A stretch of DNA of 64,000 nt from Candidatus Marispirochaeta associata. GTDB taxonomy: Bacteria > Spirochaetota > Spirochaetia > JC444 > Marispirochaetaceae. Positions 16,616-24,493 of this stretch are shown piece by piece. Numbering within the stretch: the first letter of the stretch is position 1; the number at the start of each line of letters is the position of its first letter. Under the pieces are notes generated by a model that was not told where the DNA came from, did not search any database, and saw nothing but the letters and a program-made list of their open reading frames with translations. A program made the translations under genes and the position numbers. The DNA lies in the NCBI GenBank assembly GCA_001749745.1, contig JWTM01000418.1, forward strand, positions 229,089 through 293,088, given 5' to 3'.

Positions 16616-18256
16616 CTAGCGAATACTCTGCACAACCCGGAAGCCGTTATTCGCATCCCGGTCGTCGGGATAGACACGACCACGACTGGAGACGGCCATA
16701 TCTTCTTCGAAGTAGCTCCATGATCCGCCCCGGAGGGTCTTTAGTTCGCCGCTCGCCGGGCCCGCGGGGTTCACCTGCAGGGTGCCTTTGTACTCGGCAT
16801 ACCAGTCCCAGCACCACTCCCAGACATTTCCACTCATGTCGTAGATACCGAGCTCGTTGGCGGTAAGCTCACCGCCCGGATGAGGATGACCGCCGGAATT
16901 ATCCATGTACCAGCCGGACTCATCCGGATTGCTGCTGCCGGAGAAACTGAGGTTTTTACTATTCGAACCTCCTCGGGCGGCGTATTCCCATTCCGCTTCG
17001 GTGGGCAACCTGAATCCGACGGCCTCGAAATCGCAGGAAACACTGCGCCCCTGAATGATATAGCTTGGTTCAAATCCCATCTGTGCAGAGAGCCAGTTAC
17101 AGTATGCGACGGCGTCGTACCAGGTGACATTCACCGCCGGCTGTTCCCCCCTACCCCAGCCCTGATCATCGGGCTTGTCGCGTCCGGTGGTTTCACAGAA
17201 GGCGTCGTACTGCGCGAAGCTGACCTCCTCCTTCATAATAAAGAAGTCCCCCACCACGACATAACGGTCGGGACCTTCCACGCCGAAGCCGACATCGGCT
17301 CCGAAACGAAAACGACCTCCGGTGACCGGCACGAAACCATCAGGGGTGCGAAACTTTATCTCTTCCGCATCAAGCTCGGTTTTTAGTTGATCCTTCCGGC
17401 CGTGAACCATCGCCAGATTAAAGACTACCTTCGGGCGCTTCTTCACCTCCTCTTCTACCTGTATAAGCATTTCGTAGGCCTCGCGTTTCATTCCCTTCCG
17501 TCCGTAGATGGCGGATAAGGTAAAAAGCACAGCCGGACTGGACTTCCCCTCCTCGACCTGCGCTTCAAGCTGCTCTTCAAGCTCAGCTAAAGATCCGGTC
17601 TCGGCCGCCTCTTCAACGATGGCGGAACAGATCTCGAAGGCGTCCTCCCGATCATCCAGTTGGTCGGAGAATAAGAGAAAGTCGCGACTATTAGCGTAGA
17701 GGATGGAGCCGATGGTAATAGCTGATTCTATCTGATTAAAATCGGGGAAGAGTGCAGCCAGTAATGATTCGTATTCCGCTAGGGATTTCTCTTGAAGCAG
17801 ATCGAGGAATCCCTGTAGGTCCTGATCGGCCTTTTTCATTGTAATTAGATCCGACGGGAGACCGCTTTCTGCATATGCTTTACACGCATCGTGATAGCTA
17901 TCGCAGGCGGATTGAATGAGAGTGTTCAATTCTACCGCTTCAGGCCTGAGATCGAGAGAAGCGAATTCTGTCGACGCCAACTTAAAATTCCCTGCAGCTT
18001 CGTCAAGCAGATCCTTCATGGCCCACGGATCGCTCCCCTCCGCAGCAGCATTTAAAGCGGATAGGGAAACACCGACCTGCTCCCAGACAGGAAGGGCGAT
18101 ATACTCGGATAAGGAAAGACCTTCATCAACAGTTGTGGTCGTCACATTCTCCGGTTGCGCCTCAGGCTCGGCGATCGTCGGACTTTCCTCAGGAGAACAA
18201 CTAATAAATAGGAACAACACAAGCAGTACCGTAAATAATTTAAAACTTGCCGACAT
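16616..18256 (-). CDS. lipoprotein with helical repeat region and SUMF1/FGE-like domain
   Basis: A 546-residue predicted lipoprotein: a hydrophobic signal followed by a lipobox-like LFISC with Cys20. A Pro/Thr-rich linker leads to an all-helical region (about 55-300) that reads like tetratricopeptide-type or other helical repeats (SPAVLFTLSAIYGRKGMKRE). The C-terminal 230 residues are an SUMF1/FGE-like domain (GGRFRFG, FRLPTEAEWEYAARGG, LGIYDMSGNVWEWCWDW, TLRGGSW, NNGFRVV). Neither catalytic Cys of genuine FGE is present at the RGGSW region, so a binding or scaffold role is likelier than catalysis. It is the fourth gene of the operon, 42 bases after the first caspase-like gene. Confidence 0.8.
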   Translation of the reverse strand: MSASFKLFTVLLVLFLFISCSPEESPTIAEPEAQPENVTTTTVDEGLSLSEYIALPVWEQVGVSLSALNAAAEGSDPWAMKDLLDEAAGNFKLASTEFASLDLRPEAVELNTLIQSACDSYHDACKAYAESGLPSDLITMKKADQDLQGFLDLLQEKSLAEYESLLAALFPDFNQIESAITIGSILYANSRDFLLFSDQLDDREDAFEICSAIVEEAAETGSLAELEEQLEAQVEEGKSSPAVLFTLSAIYGRKGMKREAYEMLIQVEEEVKKRPKVVFNLAMVHGRKDQLKTELDAEEIKFRTPDGFVPVTGGRFRFGADVGFGVEGPDRYVVVGDFFIMKEEVSFAQYDAFCETTGRDKPDDQGWGRGEQPAVNVTWYDAVAYCNWLSAQMGFEPSYIIQGRSVSCDFEAVGFRLPTEAEWEYAARGGSNSKNLSFSGSSNPDESGWYMDNSGGHPHPGGELTANELGIYDMSGNVWEWCWDWYAEYKGTLQVNPAGPASGELKTLRGGSWSYFEEDMAVSSRGRVYPDDRDANNGFRVVQSIR

Positions 18257-18298
18257 TATATCCCCTTTGGTACGAAGGTAGCTTTCTTGATCTTTACA

Positions 18299-20011
18299 TC
18301 AATTAGAGAGTATAGCATTCATCCGTATGCGATCCTGCACAGGCAATCTCAATCCCCAATCTGAGCGATTCCGCAGATAGATTGTCTGGGAAGATTCGAA
18401 AAGACTCTCCTCAATCTCTGTGCGCAGCGGCTTCCTCCCTCGCAGCGAGGATATTCTTATAATCCTGATATTCTCGCTCGTAATCGAAGAGCGCCCCGCT
18501 AATCCGTTGCATATAGTAATCAGAGAATACGGCGCGAAATCATCCGAGTTAACCAGCTCCCATGCCGCCTCAATCCGGTCTGATTCGAGTTCTGCCTTCA
18601 GTTTCGATAACGCCGCCGCTTGGCCGCTCCGCAGCTTCCGCCGCTCATCCCGGGCTTCTAGAGCTGGCAGATTTGCGTGGTGCATAATCTCGGGATTTCC
18701 GCTCAGAAACTCCTCCAACGGTCGCTCGCTATCTAGCGCCTCCTCAAGGAGATCGATAAAAGAGACATCATGTTCGGCGAATAAATCCCGTCGAGGAAGA
18801 ATGAGTTCGCAAGGGTTCTTAGTTGAATCAATCGTATTTGCAAGTCGATCTTCACTCAGAGTAAAGAGGGATGAGCGGCTGAGCCTAAGCGGAGTATCCC
18901 GGTCTGTATTCAGGAGCAGTACAACCGCACCCGGAAACTCTTCGGTGATTTGGAGAAGATGCCGCAGGGATAAAGCTGTAGCGGCCAGTTCATCGATTCG
19001 CGTGTCCGTCAGAAGCAGGAACGGACGGCCCTTGATATCCGACGCAAAATGACCAGTGATCAACAGGTAAAGGGTGTCAGTCTCCGATGCCGAGGAGGCA
19101 ATGTGCCTTATTTCAACGATGATTGCGTCTGAATTAATCTCATTATTTAACAGAAACCGGCGCGAAGCTATTTTTCCTGCCCGCTTAGTAATCCAATCGG
19201 AGATTAGGGTCTCCATGCGGCGAGCCTCTATCTCGTCATCGGGAATCGAAAGTCCAGCCTCCTGGTATGCGCCCAATCCAAGCGATATGAGTGCGGTATC
19301 TCCCGCTCCGGGAAGAGTCGTAAAATCCCAGTCGAACTCAGGTCTTAAGACCTCATCTCTCGGATTCCAGGGCCAACGGGGATAGTTGGCTTTATAAATC
19401 GGCACATAGAGAAGCTGCCGCGCATTGTCGTCGTCCGCAAGCTCTTTCATCAGCTCAGCCTCAAGTTCTTCATCGATAGGAAGGTGTCTAGTGGAGGTAT
19501 ACTCGGCTTTATCGTTTCCGGAGATGTTTCCCCAACCGGAATACAATCCCAGCGCCTCGGCCTCATCCGGCAGCGGAACATTTTGCGCCGCACCCATCGA
19601 ATCCTTACCGGTGTTGAAGTAGAATACCAGGAATGGGAGCAGTGTAATGGCCTCCGCCTTCACCTCGAAATCGGTGGCGGGGAAGAGGCCTTTACCGTCC
19701 TTCCCCTCCTTCCTACCGTTAGAGAGGAGATCCTTAGACTCAACCAGGTATTTTCCAGCCGGAAGCTCGTATAATGTGGTCTCGGTTCGATCAGAAATTT
19801 CAATATAGTGGGTACTGTTGTCTTCCAGGTTCTTTAGGGTAACTCCGGCAGTCCAGGTTACCTTCTCATCCCGATATGACCAGGTCCTAACGGCCAGCTT
19901 TCCAGTTTCAGTATCCTGCTCAGGCTGCTCTCCCCCTCCCATACCATGAATGGGAAGATACGGATAAAGGACAAGTAACAATAAGGTTAACATCCAACGA
20001 TGAACGCTCAT
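18299..20011 (-). CDS. exported caspase-fold protein, most degenerate paralogue
   Basis: A 570-residue exported protein with a signal peptide (MSVHRWMLTLLLLVLYPYL), the shared beta-rich N-terminal domain (KLAVRTWSYRD to FLVFYFNTGKD) and a caspase-like domain starting near residue 240. The His region survives (LITGHFASDIKGRP), with the same SDIKGRP run as its two paralogues. The nucleophile strand reads LLNTDRDT, so both the Asp-x-Cys signature and the Cys are lost. The C-terminal 150 residues are charged and helical and unlike the C-termini of the paralogues. It lies between a CsgG-like/TPR protein and the FGE-like lipoprotein. Confidence 0.75.
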   Translation of the reverse strand: MSVHRWMLTLLLLVLYPYLPIHGMGGGEQPEQDTETGKLAVRTWSYRDEKVTWTAGVTLKNLEDNSTHYIEISDRTETTLYELPAGKYLVESKDLLSNGRKEGKDGKGLFPATDFEVKAEAITLLPFLVFYFNTGKDSMGAAQNVPLPDEAEALGLYSGWGNISGNDKAEYTSTRHLPIDEELEAELMKELADDDNARQLLYVPIYKANYPRWPWNPRDEVLRPEFDWDFTTLPGAGDTALISLGLGAYQEAGLSIPDDEIEARRMETLISDWITKRAGKIASRRFLLNNEINSDAIIVEIRHIASSASETDTLYLLITGHFASDIKGRPFLLLTDTRIDELAATALSLRHLLQITEEFPGAVVLLLNTDRDTPLRLSRSSLFTLSEDRLANTIDSTKNPCELILPRRDLFAEHDVSFIDLLEEALDSERPLEEFLSGNPEIMHHANLPALEARDERRKLRSGQAAALSKLKAELESDRIEAAWELVNSDDFAPYSLITICNGLAGRSSITSENIRIIRISSLRGRKPLRTEIEESLFESSQTIYLRNRSDWGLRLPVQDRIRMNAILSN

Positions 20012-20073
20012 AACTACTCTACGACTCCGCTTATCTCATTATCCAGGGGGATGTGGAATTCCATGGCCCGCCG

Positions 20074-21252
20074 TTAGCCCTCCAGATACTCCTCCAGCTG
20101 AACGACAGTGTTTGAGAGCATGATAAGGTTCTCTTTTACCTCGTCGGCGTTCCAGGCTTCGGGGTTCACCTCGAGATAGAGGGATAGTCTCTTCACCGCG
20201 GTCTCAAGCATAGCAAGCTGAATCTCCGGATTTTCCTCTCCCTGGGCGAACATGGCGGAGAGAAGACCGGATGCATAGAGAGCTTCGAAGTGCCGCGGAT
20301 TGGCCTTGAGGGCCTCTTCATAGAAGGCCATACCGGCCGACAGATCGCACCCTGCGCCGAGCCGTTCGCCGGAGGGAGAAAACTCGCAGATAAGTCCGCG
20401 GTGGTACCAGGCGTCGGCGTCCTGGGGACGGAGGTCGGTACAGCGATCCAAGAACTCTGCGGCCTCCACTAAATCGCCGGCGTCGAAAGCCAGCAGGGCT
20501 GAGTTGTAGAGGGCCTTGTAATCCTCGGGATCTTCCTCGAGCAGCAAGCGGTACTCCTGCTCGGCTTCCCCAAGATCGCCAATTGAAAAGAGAGACTCCG
20601 CCAGGAAGTGGCGAGCCATATGGAACTCCGGATCCCGTTTCAGAGCGTTCCGGAGCAGGCGAACCCGATCCCCGCCGTTGCTGCCGGAGGCGATCGCTCG
20701 GTTGTAGAGGTCATAGGCATCCATATTCTCGGTAGGATCCCGGGTTATGCGCTCCCGGTCGAGGGCCGAAAGGCGCAGCTTGAGCGCCCCTGAGATATCT
20801 AGGGCTATCCGATCCTGAAGATCGAAGACTTCATCGGGGTATCTGCCGCGAAGATCCTTTGCCAGCTCAACCCTGCCGGTATTAACATTGATGAGTCTGC
20901 TTTCAACCTGTACGGTATCACCGAGTTGGGTTACCGCGCCGAGCAGCATGTAGTCGATGGCGACGATGCGACCCACATGCTGCACAGTCGATTCATCGAA
21001 GAGACCGCCGGACTGCTGGGCCATCTGCAGTTCCGATGCGATCTTCTCGAACTGCCCCCGTTCATAGAGGTGAATCTGTCTAATGCCGGCCAGCTTGGTG
21101 GCCATGGTTTCCGAGAAGGATTCCCCAAGGAAGGTAGAACCGTCGGCAGTATTAGATTTAAACTTCATTACCGCCAGGGTAACCGCCTCTTCCGCAAAAA
21201 GTGAAAATGAGACCAGAAGAAAGATAAGAAGCGCCCGTGCCCTGGGTCTCAT
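20074..21252 (-). CDS. CsgG-like domain plus tetratricopeptide repeat protein, exported
   Basis: A 392-residue protein with an N-terminal signal peptide (ending LFAEE). Residues about 22-165 form a CsgG/FlgO/TolB-N-like fold (LAVMKFKSN, IYERGQFEKI-like, VAIDYMLLGAVTQLGDTVQVESRLINVNTGRV), as seen in periplasmic envelope proteins. Residues about 175-385 are tetratricopeptide-type repeats (YDLYNRAIASG, HMARHFLAESLFSIGDLGEAEQEY, ALYNSALLAFDAGDLVEAAEF, ADAWYHRGLI). The upstream lipoprotein has the same fold and overlaps it by ATGA. It is likely a periplasmic assembly or scaffold subunit for the proteins encoded downstream; that is inferred. Confidence 0.8.
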   Translation of the reverse strand: MRPRARALLIFLLVSFSLFAEEAVTLAVMKFKSNTADGSTFLGESFSETMATKLAGIRQIHLYERGQFEKIASELQMAQQSGGLFDESTVQHVGRIVAIDYMLLGAVTQLGDTVQVESRLINVNTGRVELAKDLRGRYPDEVFDLQDRIALDISGALKLRLSALDRERITRDPTENMDAYDLYNRAIASGSNGGDRVRLLRNALKRDPEFHMARHFLAESLFSIGDLGEAEQEYRLLLEEDPEDYKALYNSALLAFDAGDLVEAAEFLDRCTDLRPQDADAWYHRGLICEFSPSGERLGAGCDLSAGMAFYEEALKANPRHFEALYASGLLSAMFAQGEENPEIQLAMLETAVKRLSLYLEVNPEAWNADEVKENLIMLSNTVVQLEEYLEG

Positions 21253-21788
21253 CGTATCAACCGCTCCTCGATTCGGGCCGCAAGCTCTGCTTCCATGGCA
21301 AAGAGATCCTTCAAACTGCCGCTAACATCGTCGGTAAAGACTATCTCCCCAGTTTCGGTCTCGATTAAACGGCAGTTGATCTTGCCCGCATCCCCCAGGA
21401 CGGTCAAAGATCCAAGCAACAGATAATCCGCCCCCAGTAACCTGCCCAACCGAAGCATCTCATCCTTATCAGAATACATCTGTGATGTAATAATTTCCCC
21501 CTCGAGCTCCTCAAACTGCTGACGTTCTACCGGTTGAATGATGCCGCCGTTTAGGAAGGCTGAAGTAAGACTCTGGGGAATCTCAGCGGCCAAGTATTCC
21601 AGGCCATTATCCCGGGCAAGTATCTTGAAGTTCATAATTGCAACCTGGGTATCCGTTTTGACGCTCACCGTCGGTTTCGCTTCAGCCTGGGTTTCCGCAG
21701 GTTCGGGTAAAACTTCAGGGCTCGTTGCACAAGATAGAATTGCACAGACGCAGATCAAGATCAGACCGTATCGGAATACTAGCCGCAT
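21249..21788 (-). CDS. CsgG/FlgO-like lipoprotein
   Basis: A 179-residue predicted lipoprotein: a hydrophobic signal, then AILSC with Cys20. After a Pro/Glu/Ala-rich linker comes a CsgG-like domain (VAIMNFKILARDNGLEYLAAEI, PVERQQFEELEGE, GADYLLLGSLTVLGDAGKINCRLIETETGEI). The domain is a shorter version of the N-terminal half of the next gene product. It is the first gene of the six-gene operon; GGAGGAAGT precedes the ATG. No clear -35/-10 pair could be fixed upstream. The operon encodes only exported proteins. Confidence 0.8.
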   Translation of the reverse strand: MRLVFRYGLILICVCAILSCATSPEVLPEPAETQAEAKPTVSVKTDTQVAIMNFKILARDNGLEYLAAEIPQSLTSAFLNGGIIQPVERQQFEELEGEIITSQMYSDKDEMLRLGRLLGADYLLLGSLTVLGDAGKINCRLIETETGEIVFTDDVSGSLKDLFAMEAELAARIEERLIR

Positions 21789-21955
21789 ACTTCCTCCGAT
21801 TACCTTGGGGATTGAATTGTGATATCATTACTTTACCATAGAGGCTATTGGAAGAACATTAAAAAAAGCTGATTCTCTCTGGAGCAATTCATTACATCAA
21901 CTTTTATAGCTTCTTTTTTTGCTTTTCCTCTCCGGAACGACTATACTTTAGCGTG

Positions 21956-22120
21956 ATGAAAAACAGCGACCATGAGCAGATCAATCGCCGTATAGAAAAC
22001 TTTCTCTCCCGTTTCGGAATCCGTACCGGGACCGGTGAGGCCAAACCGCCTTACCGGCTGCAGGAGACGATTCTCAGCGAGGAGGAGCTCCTCACCTTTC
22101 GAAGAATTCATCGCAATTAA
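21956..22120 (+). CDS. small hypothetical protein, 54 residues
   Basis: ATG 21956 opens a 54-codon frame ending in TAA at 22118-22120, overlapping the stop of the converging CobW-like gene by four bases. The product (MKNSDHEQINRRIENFLSRFG..., ending RRIHRN) is charged, helical and soluble, and is not recognised. A TATACT-like -10 is present about ten bases upstream, but no clear Shine-Dalgarno is. It occupies most of the 330-base gap between the two large minus-strand blocks. The T-rich and A-rich stretches at about 21860-21920 left of it hold nothing else I can name. Confidence 0.4.
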   Translation: MKNSDHEQINRRIENFLSRFGIRTGTGEAKPPYRLQETILSEEELLTFRRIHRN

Positions 22121-23034
22121 GCTGTATCATCCCAGAGCCGCCGCCAGTCATCTCCATCAAAACCGTCGCCGGGGGCGATCAGCACCAACCCGCGAGTCTC
22201 GGGTGTTCCGTCATTCTCGGTAATTTCCACTATCTCTTCTACGCAGTCGACTATAAAGAAGCCTTCAGCCGCCGGAACGGCGCCTTTTATGCGAAAGGCC
22301 TTCTTAGAGGCTGCCTTTAGGAAGCGCTCAAGCCTCTCCCGGCTAACCGGGTCGCTGACTAATAGGGCGCTCGGTTTCGGCCTCCCGCTATCCCCCCAGC
22401 CCATGTACGCCTGATCGAGCTCGGGGATCTCTTCGGCAAGCGACAAGTGAGCCTCGAGTTTAGAGAACTCTACCCGACCGAACTCCGCCCTGAGCACGGG
22501 GATTCCCGGCCGCAGACTGCGCAGCTGGGACTCGACGGTAAGAATCTCCTCCTCCTGCATAAGATCGGTCTTATTGACGATCACCGCACCGGCGTAGGCG
22601 ACCTGTTCTCGCACCGCCTGCACACTCTGCTGCAGCACATGGTAACGGGGACCGTCGACCACGGTAATCAGACCGGCAAAATGGACGCCATTGTCGGTTG
22701 TTTTAGCGACTCCTGCGGCCATATCCCGCAGGGTAGCCGGCTTCGAGAGCCCCGAGCACTCGGCGATGATGAGCTCCGGGCGTTTCTCCGCCAACCGGGT
22801 AAGGCTCGACGCCAGGGGGCCGGCCAAGCAGGCGCAGAAGATCTGCCCGTTGTTGAGCTCAAATATCTCGTCCTCGTGCCCCTCCACCCTGGCCGCATCG
22901 ACGCCGATAGTACCGAACTCGTTGATTATCAGCCCCGCCCGGCGTCCGTCGAGACTCGAAAGGAGCTGATTGAGAACGGTGGTCTTTCCGGAACCGAGGA
23001 ATCCGGCGATAAAGTAGAGGGGTATCGAGTTCAT
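22117..23034 (-). CDS. COG0523 (CobW-like) GTPase 1
   Basis: A 305-residue G3E GTPase: Walker A GFLGSGKTT (residues 11-19), a conserved ELNNGQIFCACL segment with Cys-Ala-Cys where metal-chaperone members carry CxCC, a switch/Walker B region (ELIIAECSGL) and the guanine motif NKTD (near 155). The C-terminal domain is the short CobW-C type. Family members insert or traffic metals. The gene starts one base after the stop of the UroD/thioredoxin fusion at 23035, so the two are probably co-translated. It is the first of three such GTPases in this locus and has the shortest Cys motif. Confidence 0.85.
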   Translation of the reverse strand: MNSIPLYFIAGFLGSGKTTVLNQLLSSLDGRRAGLIINEFGTIGVDAARVEGHEDEIFELNNGQIFCACLAGPLASSLTRLAEKRPELIIAECSGLSKPATLRDMAAGVAKTTDNGVHFAGLITVVDGPRYHVLQQSVQAVREQVAYAGAVIVNKTDLMQEEEILTVESQLRSLRPGIPVLRAEFGRVEFSKLEAHLSLAEEIPELDQAYMGWGDSGRPKPSALLVSDPVSRERLERFLKAASKKAFRIKGAVPAAEGFFIVDCVEEIVEITENDGTPETRGLVLIAPGDGFDGDDWRRLWDDTA

Positions 23035-24381
23035 TTAGAGCAGGGCCTCCACCTCTTTGAAGAGCTCGTCCCGGCTGGGGATGATAGAGGAGTACTTCAG
23101 TTCGCCGTTAATATAGATGCTGGGAAGCTGCTGCACCCCCATCGCACCGCAGCGGGCAATATTCTCCGGGGTGGTATACTTGTATTCAACCACATCGATC
23201 TTCTCGCCGAAATGCTCCTTCGCATCCTGGGCGGAGGCCCACATGTAGGTACAGGCGGCGCAGGTGGCCGAGTCGAGGGTAAAGACCTCGATCAGCGGCT
23301 TCTCCAGATTGGGATAATCCGGCAGCTCGCCCTCGAATACCAGATCCTCCTTGGTGTAGTTGGCCACCATGGCCCGGACCGCCTCGGTATTGTGAACCGC
23401 CTGCTCGACGGCGATGGTATTCTCGATCGGCGTCGCGTAGGGCATGTCGCAGCCCGGGGAAACGATCAGGTTATCGTGGGAGACGGAATCCATCAGATCG
23501 ACGGTGGTCTTCATATTATCCTGCTGATTCCCGAAGAGCATGACCGAGGTGAGCGGGATATTCCCGGCCAGCACCACGTCGTACTTGTCGGTTACCTCTT
23601 TGGCCTTGGCCAGGTCGACATTCTCGTCCACCGAGATATTATCGGGCTTGGTCAGACACATGGGCTCGATATTGTTGGTCGCATTACCGCAGACGAAGAA
23701 GGAGGAGAAGGCCTGCTTCTCGCGGATGAACTCGAAGAGCTCGCTAAAGGGCTTCTCCATGAACTCCTTGAAGTGATCCGGAGAGATCTGGGAGATCAGC
23801 GGATCGACTGCGGCGACAACGTCCATTCCGGCTTCGATAAAGTAGCCGGCCAGGGTCTTAGAGATCTCGTTGCAGTAGGCCAGGAGCTTATGGACATAGT
23901 CGGGATTCATGATCATGTCCATAAAGATATTTGTTCCCCGCAGGTGAGAAGCCAGGGTGAAGGGGCCGCAAAGGAGTCCATAGAGGGCGGTCTCTTCCCC
24001 GACCTCGGCCTTCATGCGACGCATCAGATCAAGTTCCATTCCCAGGCGCCCCTCGTCGGGAGAAGGAATCTTCTCAGGTATCTCGTCGGTCTCGGCCAGG
24101 GGGTGGGTCGAGACGGTCGGGGGGGCGTCCTCGGACCAGACCAGTTCGCAGCCTAGGATCTCCGCTTCGATCTGCAGGTCGAACATTACCGGCTGTCCGT
24201 CGGGTTTATAGATCTTGTTGACCTCTTTCAGGGATTCGAAGAGTTTCTCCGCATCGGTGGAGACCTCTCGGGCGGTATAGCCTTTGAGTTTGCCCGCATG
24301 TACTCCCGCAAAGGGAACCCAAGGTACGGTGTCGGGAAAATTATTCTGCATTACCGCATAGATGCGCTCTTTTCCGGTCAT
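23035..24381 (-). CDS. UroD-superfamily corrinoid methyltransferase fused to a thioredoxin-fold domain (1)
   Basis: A 448-residue fusion. Residues 1-350 are a uroporphyrinogen-decarboxylase-superfamily barrel of the MtaA/MtbA methyltransferase type. The zinc-site region reads SSFFVCGNAT and SPGCDMPY: Cys231 and Cys311 match two of the three ligands of MtaA, but the His of HxC is Phe229. Residues about 363-448 form a thioredoxin fold with CAAC at 374-377 and a cis-Pro segment (QQLPSIYING). Such enzymes move methyl groups to or from a corrinoid protein. A paralogue lies at 26539. GGAGG precedes the ATG; a 112-base gap upstream may hold a separate promoter. Confidence 0.85.
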   Translation of the reverse strand: MTGKERIYAVMQNNFPDTVPWVPFAGVHAGKLKGYTAREVSTDAEKLFESLKEVNKIYKPDGQPVMFDLQIEAEILGCELVWSEDAPPTVSTHPLAETDEIPEKIPSPDEGRLGMELDLMRRMKAEVGEETALYGLLCGPFTLASHLRGTNIFMDMIMNPDYVHKLLAYCNEISKTLAGYFIEAGMDVVAAVDPLISQISPDHFKEFMEKPFSELFEFIREKQAFSSFFVCGNATNNIEPMCLTKPDNISVDENVDLAKAKEVTDKYDVVLAGNIPLTSVMLFGNQQDNMKTTVDLMDSVSHDNLIVSPGCDMPYATPIENTIAVEQAVHNTEAVRAMVANYTKEDLVFEGELPDYPNLEKPLIEVFTLDSATCAACTYMWASAQDAKEHFGEKIDVVEYKYTTPENIARCGAMGVQQLPSIYINGELKYSSIIPSRDELFKEVEALL

Positions 24382-24417
24382 TATTCCTCCAAATCAGCAA
24401 TATCCAGTAGTTTGCCG

Positions 24418-24423
24418 ATTATA
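24418..24423 (-). promoter_or_regulatory. possible -10 box upstream of the first UroD/thioredoxin gene
   Basis: On the minus strand TATAAT occurs at 24423-24418, about 37 bases before the ATG at 24381, in the only sizeable gap (112 bases) of this gene run. No good -35 is spaced from it. It may give the 24381-22117 pair its own transcript. Confidence 0.35.
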
Positions 24424-24493
24424 GTAGAACACGGAAGTCGAGCCCTCTTGTACTATTTAGAGAAAAATAGAACTATAGCGACCAAAACTTGGC

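Noticed and set aside
16606..16683. Upstream start of the multidomain caspase-fold gene at 16683
   Set aside because: It would place 26 residues before the signal peptide and ignore AGGAGG, which is spaced six bases from ATG 16605.
21855..21925. Terminator-like A-rich and T-rich runs around 21860 and 21915
   Set aside because: AAAAAAAGCT and AGCTTCTTTTTTT are only imperfectly complementary and about 45 bases apart; no compact GC-rich stem is present.
22447..24156. A 569-residue plus-strand open frame opposite the UroD/thioredoxin and CobW-like genes
   Set aside because: It is an antisense shadow of two well-recognised genes in a GC-rich region and has no protein-family features or ribosome-binding site.
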